Source: Verrucomicrobiaceae bacterium
Lineage (GTDB): Bacteria; Verrucomicrobiota; Verrucomicrobiia; Verrucomicrobiales; Verrucomicrobiaceae
DNA: 64,000 nt
Assembly: GCA_019694165.1 (NCBI GenBank)
Contig: JAIBCL010000021.1
Span: 43,688 to 107,687, forward strand
Direction of reading: 5' to 3'
The notes beneath the pieces are model-generated. The model saw nothing but the letters and a program-made list of their open reading frames with translations. It made no database searches and had not been told where the DNA came from. Below, piece by piece: positions 14,872 to 22,902 of the stretch (position 1 is its first letter; each line of letters begins with the position of its first letter). The position numbers and the translations under genes are program-made.

Positions 14872-17070
14872 TTACTTTCCCGCCATCTTTGAAGACGAAC
14901 TGCCAAACCATCCCCGCACCTCTTCCACCGCACCCGAGGCGCGCTCCATGATGGTGACATGGTCACTGGTCATGTCCTCGCCGACCGTGAAGCGCCTGAC
15001 CAAGTCGAGAATCTCATCGTAGGCCTTCTTGCTGTCTTCGTAGTCCTTCTTGAGCTTGTCGTGTTCGGCCAGTTTGCCGGCCACGTCTTGGGCTTCGGCC
15101 TCGCGAACCTTGATCAGCTTCTCCAGGGTGTCGGCGCGTTTTTCGGTCGCTTGCTGATCGAGTTTCGTCTCGATCTTGATTTGGTCCTCCACCTTCTTCA
15201 AAACGACCTCTTGTCTTTCGACGGCCTCGGTGAGTTCGATGGTCTTTGCATCGGCTGGCCCCTTCTTCTTCTCAGTGAATGCCAGCTCGGCTCTCGACGT
15301 GAAGAGTGCCTGCTCCTTTTCGAGGAAGTCGTCTTCGAGCCTCGTGAGTCCTGTGCCAGCCGCTGACGTGGCGTGTCGTGCCGTGCGCTCCCGCTGCCGC
15401 AACCCGGCGCTGAGGTTTTCCAGCGTGGCGGAGATCTCGTCAATCGTGGCAAGCTGCTCTTCGCGCTCACCTCTCAGTTTGACCAGCGCCTGGGCGAGGT
15501 AGTTGTTGGCCTGAGTCAGTGCCACGACGTTATTGGCCTTTTGAAATGCGGCAATCTTGTCCTGTTTGTCTTGAAGCGACTTCTCACGCCGCACCACATC
15601 CTCCGCCAAGGTTGTCAGCGCCTTGTTGCGCTGCTGCTCGCGGATTTGATTGCGGAAGGCGATGAATTCATCGAGCAGGGCATCGAGGAAGATTCGCGTG
15701 TACTTTGGCTCCTGACCCGTGGCGACGACATTGAAGACAGCGCTGCCTTTGTTCTGTCTCACTTCGACGCTGACATCCAGTTCCTTCATTTCAGGATGCA
15801 GCGCTCTCACTCGATCCAGTGCGCGTCTCCGCATCTCGCTGCTCTCCAGCGTCTCGATGATGGTGCCGTAAAAGTCCTGGAGATAGTCTTGGTATTGAAT
15901 GCTGATGCTGGCGCCGCTTCCTGCGCCCACCATTCCCATTCGACCTCCGGCCACCAGCTTCGCGATGCTGATGTAAGCCGCTGGCTGCTGTTTGCACGAA
16001 ACGAGCACGATGCCGCTCGCCATCACGGCTAGCATGGCGATGGCGCTGGTGGCCATGGCGCCGAATCGTCCGCGCCAGGGATGATCGCGGAGCAATTCGC
16101 GCACACGACGCTCGATCTCCGACATGCCGAGCATCGGCACGCCGAGCGCGGGCTCGGCCCGTGGAAGCCATGTGCTGGCGATCTCGATCAGCGCCTGTGC
16201 GTAGTCGGATGCGGAGATTTTTCTGGTGACCACCACCTCATCCGCCGCCTGCTCCGCCTCGGCCTTCAATCGTGCGAGCGCGAACCACACCGCCGGATTC
16301 CACCACCAAAAGCACGCCGCTGCTGTCGCGATCCACTGCCAGCGACCGTCGCGTCTTGCGAGATGCGCGATCTCGTGATGCAAAACGGCTTCAAGCTTTG
16401 CCTCGCTCCACTCCGCGCTGTTGTCAGGAAGCCAGATCACGGCACGGCGGCTGCCCGTGAGCAATGGAGAGCCGATCACCGATGAAAAGCGAACCTCCGG
16501 GACAACGGCGGCTGCCGATACATTCGCAATGCTTGCGCACGCTTCCTGCACCTCGCGGGAAGCCTGCCGGCTGTTGCGGTGCAAATGGCGAACTCCGATC
16601 CGCGCGCGAGACATCTTGATTCCGAGCAACGCCACGAAACCCATCCACCACGCTGTCACAGTCCATGGATCGAGCTTGCGCAGCAGCCGTTGAGCCACCG
16701 CTGCCGCGCTTGTGTCCTTCTCGATGACAAGCGGCGGCGCTTTTGCGTCCACGATTCCTTCGTCAGCCATCACCGGCTTTACGCGCACTGCCGAATGAGA
16801 CACGACCACCGCCTCCGTCGGCACATTTACTACCAAAGTCAGCGCGCTCACCACCATCGGCCGATAAGGCCACGCGGCGAGCAAGAGCAAAGCCACGAAT
16901 CCGCATCGCCACACCCACGCGCGAGCCACGGCCGAGCGATGCCGCAGCAGCAGCGCCAGCGCCCACATGAGGCAGATGATCGCCACGCCTTTTGCAAGCG
17001 AGATGGCGATTTCCATCAGGCCGGGAAAGCGGGCATGCAGAGAAAACAGCAGATCGGTCGTCGAGTTCAT
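14872..17070 (-). CDS. M56 (BlaR1-type) peptidase fused to Wzz/GumC-like coiled-coil region
   Basis: A 732-residue membrane protein. N-terminal membrane helices (about residues 22-42, 52-80 and 135-150) flank an M56 zinc protease domain with HEIAH at 232-236 and a downstream EAEQAADE segment (271-278) that supplies the third ligand. A fourth helix (339-357) precedes a region resembling the chain-length-determinant proteins Wzz/GumC: an alpha/beta segment at about 365-450, then long coiled coils to about residue 690. BlaR1 proteins sense a signal outside and cleave the BlaI repressor; Wzz proteins organise polysaccharide export. The gene overlaps blaI by 4 bp. The combination is unusual and points to an envelope-sensing role (inference). 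Confidence 0.8.
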   Translation of the reverse strand: MNSTTDLLFSLHARFPGLMEIAISLAKGVAIICLMWALALLLRHRSAVARAWVWRCGFVALLLLAAWPYRPMVVSALTLVVNVPTEAVVVSHSAVRVKPVMADEGIVDAKAPPLVIEKDTSAAAVAQRLLRKLDPWTVTAWWMGFVALLGIKMSRARIGVRHLHRNSRQASREVQEACASIANVSAAAVVPEVRFSSVIGSPLLTGSRRAVIWLPDNSAEWSEAKLEAVLHHEIAHLARRDGRWQWIATAAACFWWWNPAVWFALARLKAEAEQAADEVVVTRKISASDYAQALIEIASTWLPRAEPALGVPMLGMSEIERRVRELLRDHPWRGRFGAMATSAIAMLAVMASGIVLVSCKQQPAAYISIAKLVAGGRMGMVGAGSGASISIQYQDYLQDFYGTIIETLESSEMRRRALDRVRALHPEMKELDVSVEVRQNKGSAVFNVVATGQEPKYTRIFLDALLDEFIAFRNQIREQQRNKALTTLAEDVVRREKSLQDKQDKIAAFQKANNVVALTQANNYLAQALVKLRGEREEQLATIDEISATLENLSAGLRQRERTARHATSAAGTGLTRLEDDFLEKEQALFTSRAELAFTEKKKGPADAKTIELTEAVERQEVVLKKVEDQIKIETKLDQQATEKRADTLEKLIKVREAEAQDVAGKLAEHDKLKKDYEDSKKAYDEILDLVRRFTVGEDMTSDHVTIMERASGAVEEVRGWFGSSSSKMAGK

Positions 17071-17453
17071 TGTTTGCGCGCCTCCTTCACCAGCTTCAGG
17101 AGTTTCTCCGCCTCCTCCGGCGAGAGCTTCACATTCTTCTGCCCCAGCAGCGCCAGCGCGGCCTCGCCGGCGGAGTTGTCAAAGAAGCGCTGCACCAGGC
17201 TCTGGAGCGCTTTCACGCGCGCCTTGCCCGCATTCACCGGCAATCGGAACCAGTCGCGGCCATCGATCTGCTCCTTCACCAGCATTTCCTTCTCCACCAG
17301 CAGCCGCAGGATCGACCGCACGGCGGAGTAAGTCGGCGCATCTGGCAGCTCCTCCTCGATTTGCCGGGCGGAAACCCGCCCGTGCTTCATCACAATTTGA
17401 ATCACCTGCCGCTCGCGGCGGCTCATCGATTTTTCGGATTTTTCGTCCCACAT
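17067..17453 (-). CDS. BlaI/MecI/CopY-family repressor
   Basis: A 128-residue winged-helix repressor from the ATG at 17453. The upstream in-frame start at 17489 is less likely because it would place an operator palindrome inside the coding region. Motifs: SRRERQVIQIVMKHGRVSARQIEEEL, then APTYSAVRSILRLLVEKEML, the usual HTH and wing of the family, and a C-terminal helical dimerisation or cleavage region. Family members bind palindromes in their own promoter and are inactivated by proteolysis through the partner M56 protein, which here is the next gene, overlapping by 4 bp. Confidence 0.93.
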   Translation of the reverse strand: MWDEKSEKSMSRRERQVIQIVMKHGRVSARQIEEELPDAPTYSAVRSILRLLVEKEMLVKEQIDGRDWFRLPVNAGKARVKALQSLVQRFFDNSAGEAALALLGQKNVKLSPEEAEKLLKLVKEARKQ

Positions 17454-17456
17454 GGA

Positions 17457-17472
17457 TGTTGAAATATCAACA
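17457..17472. promoter_or_regulatory. Probable BlaI operator, start-proximal
   Basis: TGTTGAAATATCAACA has 6-bp inverted arms (TGTTGA/TCAACA) and ends 3 bp upstream of the blaI start codon at 17453. It shares the half-site pattern of the second palindrome at 17498-17513, which supports autoregulation of the blaI-M56 operon. Repressor binding is inferred from family practice. Confidence 0.6.
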
Positions 17473-17497
17473 CCATGCCGTTTCAGCAAGACAAAAG

Positions 17498-17513
17498 TGC
17501 TGAAATTTCAGCA
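17498..17513. promoter_or_regulatory. Probable BlaI operator, perfect 16-bp palindrome
   Basis: TGCTGAAATTTCAGCA is a perfect palindrome 45 bp upstream of the blaI start. A further half-site TTTCAGCA at 17481-17488 faces it, so two or three repressor dimers could stack over the promoter. The AT-rich core contrasts with the GC-rich surroundings. Confidence 0.7.
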
Positions 17514-17941
17514 TGGGTATTTGGCCGACGACAGCAGCCCGGAGACCGCCATCAAGAAGGACACGGCAAAAAAACGTCACCCGCACCTCGCGCCGCCGAC
17601 CCGGCAGCAGCCACGCGAGGGACGCCAGACCGGCCACAAGTCGCATGAGCGGCAGCAGCCACACCAGCCAGCCACCGTAAAGCCAGCCCGAAGGCATGAA
17701 CAAGCCGTCGCGCGATCCGACACCGGGAGCATGAGCCACATCCCGCACGGCACCCCACAGCGTCTTCACGCCGGCAGCGTTTACCTTTGCCGTGATCGTG
17801 TGCGGCACCGGCGCGCCGTAGCAACTCCAGGCGCAGGCAAATCGCAACGACGAAGGCCGCAACGATAACGCCCGGTGCCTGGAGCCACGGTGTCGGCTTG
17901 GCCCGGAGAGCGTCTGGCGGCGGCGCGGAATATTGTTCCAT
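17500..17941 (-). pseudogene. Possibly frameshifted small membrane protein gene
   Basis: A coding signal starts at the ATG at 17941, 3 bp after the glycosyltransferase stop, and reads a plausible N-terminus with a membrane helix (APGVIVAAFVVAICLRL). Near 17825-17850 the sensible reading jumps to another frame, where CYGAPVPHTITAKVNAAG is followed by two hydrophobic segments (WLYGGWLVWLLPLMRLVAGL) up to about 17500. In the original frame the residue mix turns Arg/Cys-rich, which marks it as out of frame. Either a natural frameshift or a sequencing error would explain this. The function is unknown; the position suggests a partner of the glycosyltransferase. Confidence 0.4.
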
Positions 17942-17944
17942 CGA

Positions 17945-18709
17945 TCAATCAGCGGCACTGCAATCGCGGCGGCGGTAGTCACCGCGGCTGAAGAACTTCT
18001 CCAGCCACACGTAGAGGATGATGAAAAGATAGCGGCTTCCCATTTCGCGAATCTTGAGTTTGGCGATTCCGGTGGTGCGGTTCTTCCACGAGATGGGCGT
18101 GACGGTCCAGGTGTAGCCGCGGACGATGGCCTTGAGCGGCAGCTCGACGAGGAGATTGAAGTGCGGTGCGATGAGCGGACGGCAGCCCTCGATGACTTCG
18201 CGGCGATAGGCCTTGAAGGCGTTCGTGGTGTCGTTGAACCGGATGCCGAAGATCAGGCGGATGAAGGTGTTGATGACGCGATTCAGAACGAGCTTCGGCA
18301 GCGGGTAATCATGCACGCTGCCGCCAGCGATGAAGCGGCTGCCGAAGACGCACTCGTGCCCCTCGCACAGCAGATCCCAGTAGCGCACGAGGTCGTCGGG
18401 GCTGTCGGACTCGTCCGCCATCATGATGGCGACGGCGTCGCCGCGCGTGTGATCGAGTCCATGGACGAGCGCGCGGCCGATGCCGTGCGGTGCCGGCTTG
18501 TCGAGCACGCGGAGCACGGCCAGCTCGGACGCAAGCTCGTGAAGCAGCGCCGAGGTGCGGTCCGTGCTGCCATCGTCAATGACGACGATCTCATGTGGGA
18601 TGGCGTGCGCGGCGAGCTTCGCGGCCACATCCCGCACGGTGGCGCACACACAGCCTTCCTCATTCCGCGCGGGAATGAGAATGCTGAAGAGCTGGGGCGG
18701 CGCCGGCAT
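17945..18709 (-). CDS. Family 2 glycosyltransferase (dolichol-phosphate-mannose synthase-like)
   Basis: A 254-residue protein from the ATG at 18709 (an in-frame start also exists at 18745). The GT-A fold signatures are clear: SILIPARNEE at the N-terminus, IVVIDDGSTDRT, and MADESDSPDD in place of the usual MDADLQ(H/D)PP metal site. The C-terminus has a short hydrophobic segment (YLFIILYVWLEKFF). Such enzymes transfer a sugar from a nucleotide donor to a polyprenyl phosphate or a glycan at the inner membrane. It is divergent from the TPR membrane protein, which may belong to the same glycosylation pathway. Confidence 0.88.
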   Translation of the reverse strand: MPAPPQLFSILIPARNEEGCVCATVRDVAAKLAAHAIPHEIVVIDDGSTDRTSALLHELASELAVLRVLDKPAPHGIGRALVHGLDHTRGDAVAIMMADESDSPDDLVRYWDLLCEGHECVFGSRFIAGGSVHDYPLPKLVLNRVINTFIRLIFGIRFNDTTNAFKAYRREVIEGCRPLIAPHFNLLVELPLKAIVRGYTWTVTPISWKNRTTGIAKLKIREMGSRYLFIILYVWLEKFFSRGDYRRRDCSAAD

Positions 18710-18765
18710 GGGAAGATGCTTTAGCGAGAACGGAAAGTGGTGCAAGATGCCCGGCTTGCTGCGCG

Positions 18766-20889
18766 ATGAGCGTGGCCGCTCCAGCCGCTGTCATGCGCCG
18801 AAAAAAAAAGACGAAATCCAAGCCGGGCACGACGATTTCCCCGCCGACAACGGCGAGTCGAAGTCGCAGCCATAGGCTGCCGTGCATCACTTTGATCGCG
18901 CTGGCGGTGTTGGTTTATCTTCCCTGCCTGAACGGGCCCATGCTTTGGGACGATACGGACTGGTTCAAGGCCATGGACTTGAATCTGCGCGGCATCGCCG
19001 GCCTGTGGCGGCTGTGGACCGTGCCGGACAGCATCCAGCAGTATTATCCCGTCACCGCCACGTCGTTCTGGGCGGACCGCCATTTCTGGGGCGGGTGGAC
19101 GCTGCCACCTCATCTGGAGAATGTGCTGCTGCACGGAGGGAGCAGCGCGCTGTTCTGGCTGCTGCTCACGCGGCTGCGCGCGGGCGGCGCATGGATCGCG
19201 GCGGCGTTGTTCGCCGTGCATCCCGTGATGGCGGAGTCGGTCGCATGGATGACGGAGCGGAAGAACGTTCTCTGCACTTTTTTCGCGCTTGCCGCGCTGC
19301 TGGCGCATGGTGCAGGCAGCGGGTGGTGGGAGCCCGGGCTGGCGCGCAGGCCCAGGGTCGCGTGGGTGCTCGCATTCACGCTCTTCGTGTTCGCTCTGCT
19401 GGCGAAAATCAGCGCCGCCGTGCTGCCCGGCGTTGTGCTCGTCATCGGCTGGTGGCGTCACGGTCATGTGCGCTGGCGGGCCGACGGCCTGCGCGTGCTG
19501 CCCTGGGCCGCGGCGGTCGTGCCGCTCGTTCTGCTGACATCGCGACTGGAGCAGGCGCAGATCACTGGCGGCGACTTCGCGCCGCCGCTTGCGTTTCTTG
19601 AGAAGGTGCTGCTCGCCGGCCAGCTTCCATGGTTTTACCTCGGCAAGCTGGCGTGGCCACGCGATCTCTGCGTGCTGTATGACAAGTGGCCGCTGCAAAT
19701 CGGGGCGTGGTGGCAGTGGGCGGGCGGCGGGGCTCTGATCCTGGCGCTCGCGCTCATGCTGTGGCGCGGATGGCGCGGTGTGACGGCGCTGACGCTGCTG
19801 TTTCTCGGCGCCTTGTTTCCGGTGCTCGGCTTTTTTGACGTGAACGGCATGAAGTACGCCTGGGCGGCGGACCGCTGGGCTTACCTGCCCGCGATGGCAT
19901 TCTGCGCCGGCGCGGGAGAATTGCTTCACCGCATCCGGTCGGGACAGGTCAGGCGTGGGATGTCCCTCGCGGTGTTGCTGGCCTGCGGATGGCTCTGCTT
20001 TCATCAGGCGGCGCTTTATGCGGGCGTGGACCAGTTTTGGCAGGCCGCCATCGCCGGCAGTCGCGCACCGTGGAAGGCACGCAATGACTACAGCAGCCAG
20101 TTGCTGGATGAAAACCGCGCCGAGGAAGCACGGAGCCAGCTTGAGGCCGCGCTGAAAATCCAGCCCGACTATGTGGCCGCACATGTGAACCTCGCCAGTG
20201 CGCTGGCCAGCCTGGGCCGTCAGAACGAAGCACTGGAGCATCTCGACCGCGCGCTGGCGCTCCGCCCGGAGAACAACGCGGCAACCTGGTACAACAAGGC
20301 CGTCATCCTGGATCGCATGGGACGGACGGCCGAAACCGAGGCAGCCTTGCGCTCCGCCATCAAGCAAAACCCGGACTTCTTCGCCGCGCACAACGATCTC
20401 GGGAACCTGCTCCTGCTCGCCGGCCGGCAGGACGAGGCGATGGAGCAGTTCCAGACGCTGCAGCGGCTGCGCCCCGGCAATGCGAATGCTCTCACCTCCA
20501 TCGGCAACATCCACTTCCTCAATGGCAGGCTCGATCTGGCGCTGGCCTCGTTCTTGGCCTCGCTGCGGGAGGATCCCGGCATGGTCAGCACGCTGACCAA
20601 TACCGCATGGATTCTCTCGACCGCAGGTGACGACAAGCTCCGCGATGGCCAGGCAGCCGTGGCGCACGCGCTGCGCGCGGCGGAGCTGACAAAGCGCCAG
20701 GACGCCAGCGTGCTGCAAGTGCTGGCAACAGCCCACGCCGAGGCCGGAGATTTTGATCATGCCGTGGCCGTCTCCGGAGAGGCGTTGGAGCTGGCCCGCT
20801 CACAAGGCAATGAGTCCCTTGCTGCCAGCATCATTGCCAATCAGAGGCTTTTTGAAAAACGGCAGCCATACCGCACGCCTGCCCGATGA
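18766..20889 (+). CDS. Polytopic membrane protein with C-terminal TPR repeats (TMTC-like)
   Basis: A 707-residue protein. After a Lys/Arg-rich N-terminus (possibly starting at a later Met) come many membrane helices over about residues 42-430, with an early loop NGPMLWDDTDWFK that resembles the Asp-bearing loop of GT-C glycosyltransferases. From about residue 450 there are at least six TPR-like units (for example NNAATWYNKAVILDRMGRT). The combination resembles the TMTC family of O-mannosyltransferases, although an enzymatic role is not proven. It faces a divergent glycosyltransferase and precedes an epimerase, which supports a glycan context. Confidence 0.75.
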   Translation: MSVAAPAAVMRRKKKTKSKPGTTISPPTTASRSRSHRLPCITLIALAVLVYLPCLNGPMLWDDTDWFKAMDLNLRGIAGLWRLWTVPDSIQQYYPVTATSFWADRHFWGGWTLPPHLENVLLHGGSSALFWLLLTRLRAGGAWIAAALFAVHPVMAESVAWMTERKNVLCTFFALAALLAHGAGSGWWEPGLARRPRVAWVLAFTLFVFALLAKISAAVLPGVVLVIGWWRHGHVRWRADGLRVLPWAAAVVPLVLLTSRLEQAQITGGDFAPPLAFLEKVLLAGQLPWFYLGKLAWPRDLCVLYDKWPLQIGAWWQWAGGGALILALALMLWRGWRGVTALTLLFLGALFPVLGFFDVNGMKYAWAADRWAYLPAMAFCAGAGELLHRIRSGQVRRGMSLAVLLACGWLCFHQAALYAGVDQFWQAAIAGSRAPWKARNDYSSQLLDENRAEEARSQLEAALKIQPDYVAAHVNLASALASLGRQNEALEHLDRALALRPENNAATWYNKAVILDRMGRTAETEAALRSAIKQNPDFFAAHNDLGNLLLLAGRQDEAMEQFQTLQRLRPGNANALTSIGNIHFLNGRLDLALASFLASLREDPGMVSTLTNTAWILSTAGDDKLRDGQAAVAHALRAAELTKRQDASVLQVLATAHAEAGDFDHAVAVSGEALELARSQGNESLAASIIANQRLFEKRQPYRTPAR

Positions 20890-20943
20890 TTTGCCTGCCA
20901 ACGATCATCGCCTAGACTCGGCGCCCGCTCACCCAGTCCAACC

Positions 20944-22005
20944 ATGCGCACCGCCATCATCACCGGCTCCTGCGGCCTCGTCGGCTCCGAGGCCGCGCTC
21001 CGCCTCCACGCGGAAGGCTGGCGCGTCGTCGGCATCGACAACGACATGCGGCGCTACTTTTTTGGCGACGAAGCGTCCACCAATCCGCAACGCCTCCGGC
21101 TGGAAAGAACGCTGGCGAAATACGAACACCATGCGCTCGACATCCGCGATGTAGCCGCGGTCGAGAGGGTCTTCGAGAAGTACGCGGGGGAGATCGGCGC
21201 GGTCATCCACTCCGCCGCGCAGCCCTCCCACGACTGGGCCGTGCGCGAGCCGCTCACCGACTTCGGCGTCAATGCGACCGGCACGCTGCATGTGCTCGAG
21301 GCGACTCGGAAACACGCCAGGGACGTGCCCTTTGTCTTCACCAGCACGAGCAAGGTGTACGGCGACACGCCGAACACGCTTCCGCTCGTCGAAAAGGAAA
21401 CGCGCTGGGAGGTCGATGAGAGCCATCCATTTCACGCGCGCGGCATCGACGAGACGATGAGCATCGACGGCTGCCTGCACTCCATCTTCGGAGCGAGCAA
21501 GGTGGCCGCGGATGTGATGGTGCAGGAGTACGGCCGCTACTTTGGCATGAAGACGGCATGCTTCCGCCCCGGCTGCCTCACCGGTCCCGCGCACGCCGGC
21601 GCGGAGCTGCACGGCTTCCTCGCGTGGCTGATGAAATGCACGGCTACAGGCCGGCCCTACACCGTCTTCGGCCACAAGGGAAAGCAGGTGAGGGACAACA
21701 TCCACAGCGCCGACTTGATCGACGCCTTCATGCACTTCATCGCGGCCCCGCGCAGCGGAGAGGTGTACAACATCGGCGCATCCCGTGAGGCAGCGTGCTC
21801 GATGATCGAGGGCATCGCGCTCTGCGAGGAAATCAGCGGCAGGAAGCTCGACTGGACGTATCGCGAGGAAAACCGCATCGGCGACCACATGTGGTGGATA
21901 GGCTCGCCGGCGAAGTTCGAGTCACACTACCCGGCGTGGAAGCGCCGCTACGGGCTGCGGGAGATTTTGACCGAGATTCACGATGCGTGCGTGGGCGCGC
22001 ACTGA
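20944..22005 (+). CDS. NAD-dependent sugar epimerase (CDP-paratose 2-epimerase-like SDR)
   Basis: A 353-residue extended SDR. The Rossmann motif GSCGLVGSE (residues 8-16) and FTSTSKVYG are present. In place of the catalytic Tyr-x3-Lys there is Phe-GAS-Lys ([12 protein letters not shown]), so the general-base Tyr appears replaced while Lys is kept. The overall pattern, with PGCLTGPAH and [19 protein letters not shown], is closest to CDP-paratose/tyvelose 2-epimerases. It likely makes or converts a nucleotide sugar for surface glycans. It is followed by a convergent aldolase gene 19 bp away. Confidence 0.8.
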   Translation: MRTAIITGSCGLVGSEAALRLHAEGWRVVGIDNDMRRYFFGDEASTNPQRLRLERTLAKYEHHALDIRDVAAVERVFEKYAGEIGAVIHSAAQPSHDWAVREPLTDFGVNATGTLHVLEATRKHARDVPFVFTSTSKVYGDTPNTLPLVEKETRWEVDESHPFHARGIDETMSIDGCLHSIFGASKVAADVMVQEYGRYFGMKTACFRPGCLTGPAHAGAELHGFLAWLMKCTATGRPYTVFGHKGKQVRDNIHSADLIDAFMHFIAAPRSGEVYNIGASREAACSMIEGIALCEEISGRKLDWTYREENRIGDHMWWIGSPAKFESHYPAWKRRYGLREILTEIHDACVGAH

Positions 22006-22024
22006 CGCGCGGCGCGCACTGGCG

Positions 22025-22834
22025 CTACCCTTTCCTCAGCGCGGCGAACGCCGCGCCCATCGCATCCTTGAGCATCGAGCTGTCGTTCGAATACACCACG
22101 AGCCGCGCGCCCTGGCGGATGGTGCGGAGCTGCTGCTCCACCTTGCCAAACCAGCTCCCGGCGGGAATGTGCCGCTTGTCGGCGGTGTCGATGACTTTCT
22201 GGATCACCGCGATGAAATCCGGGTGATCATACTCGTTCGGGATGCCCATGTTCGTCGTCATGTCATTCGGCCCGATGAAAAGCGCGCTCACGCCCGGGAT
22301 GGAGCAGATCGCGTCGAGGTTTTCGATGGCGCGCACGGACTCGATCATCGGGATGAACATCGTGTCGGCGCATTTTTCCTCGACGTAGTCGCGCGTTTTG
22401 TCGCTCGGCCATCTGCCTTCACGGATCGCGCGTTCGAGGGCCACGCCTTTGAGCGGCCGATACACCGCGGCGGCCGCGAGCCGCTTGATCAGCTCGACGT
22501 CCTCCGCATACGGAATCACCACGCCGTCGAAGGAATCACACACCTTCGCCACATCATCCGCATCGCGGCTGTGCGTGCGCGCGAGCGTGGCGATGCCTTT
22601 TGCGGCCAGCGCGTAGCGCAGCGGCATGAAGTCGGCGATGTCGAGCGCATTGTGCTCGGCGCTGACAATGACGAAGTCGATGCTGCCGTCGGGGATGAAA
22701 TCGACGATCGCCGGCACCACCGCGTGCTGGACGAGCGTGCCGAAGACGGTGTGGCCCTTCATCAGCTTCTCCTTGAGAATCTTTGCGGGCTTCGAGACGG
22801 CGGGAGCGTAGGGCGTGGGCTGGAGGGCATTCAT
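22025..22834 (-). CDS. HpcH/HpaI-family aldolase
   Basis: A 269-residue TIM-barrel, metal-dependent class II aldolase that cleaves or forms 2-keto-3-deoxy or 4-hydroxy-2-oxo acids. Visible features: GHTVFGTLVQHAVVPAIVDF at the N-terminus, DFVIVSAEHNALDI (the metal/His region), PMIESVRAIENLDAI with the metal-binding Glu, and FIGPNDMTTNMG. The ATG at 22834 is the preferred start. It sits upstream of an oxidoreductase gene on the same strand with a 68-bp gap to that gene's end. The exact substrate is unknown; 2-keto-3-deoxy sugar acids are likely. Confidence 0.87.
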   Translation of the reverse strand: MNALQPTPYAPAVSKPAKILKEKLMKGHTVFGTLVQHAVVPAIVDFIPDGSIDFVIVSAEHNALDIADFMPLRYALAAKGIATLARTHSRDADDVAKVCDSFDGVVIPYAEDVELIKRLAAAAVYRPLKGVALERAIREGRWPSDKTRDYVEEKCADTMFIPMIESVRAIENLDAICSIPGVSALFIGPNDMTTNMGIPNEYDHPDFIAVIQKVIDTADKRHIPAGSWFGKVEQQLRTIRQGARLVVYSNDSSMLKDAMGAAFAALRKG

Positions 22835-22902
22835 GGCGGAGTGAAAGAACGCAGAAGAACGGATTGACGGGACCGGAGAAAAACACTGCAATCACAAGCC
22901 TC

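Noticed and set aside
18721..20760. A 679-residue open frame on the minus strand opposite the TPR membrane protein
   Set aside because: It is rich in Arg, Gln, His and Pro and has no domain; it mirrors the codon pattern of the real plus-strand gene.
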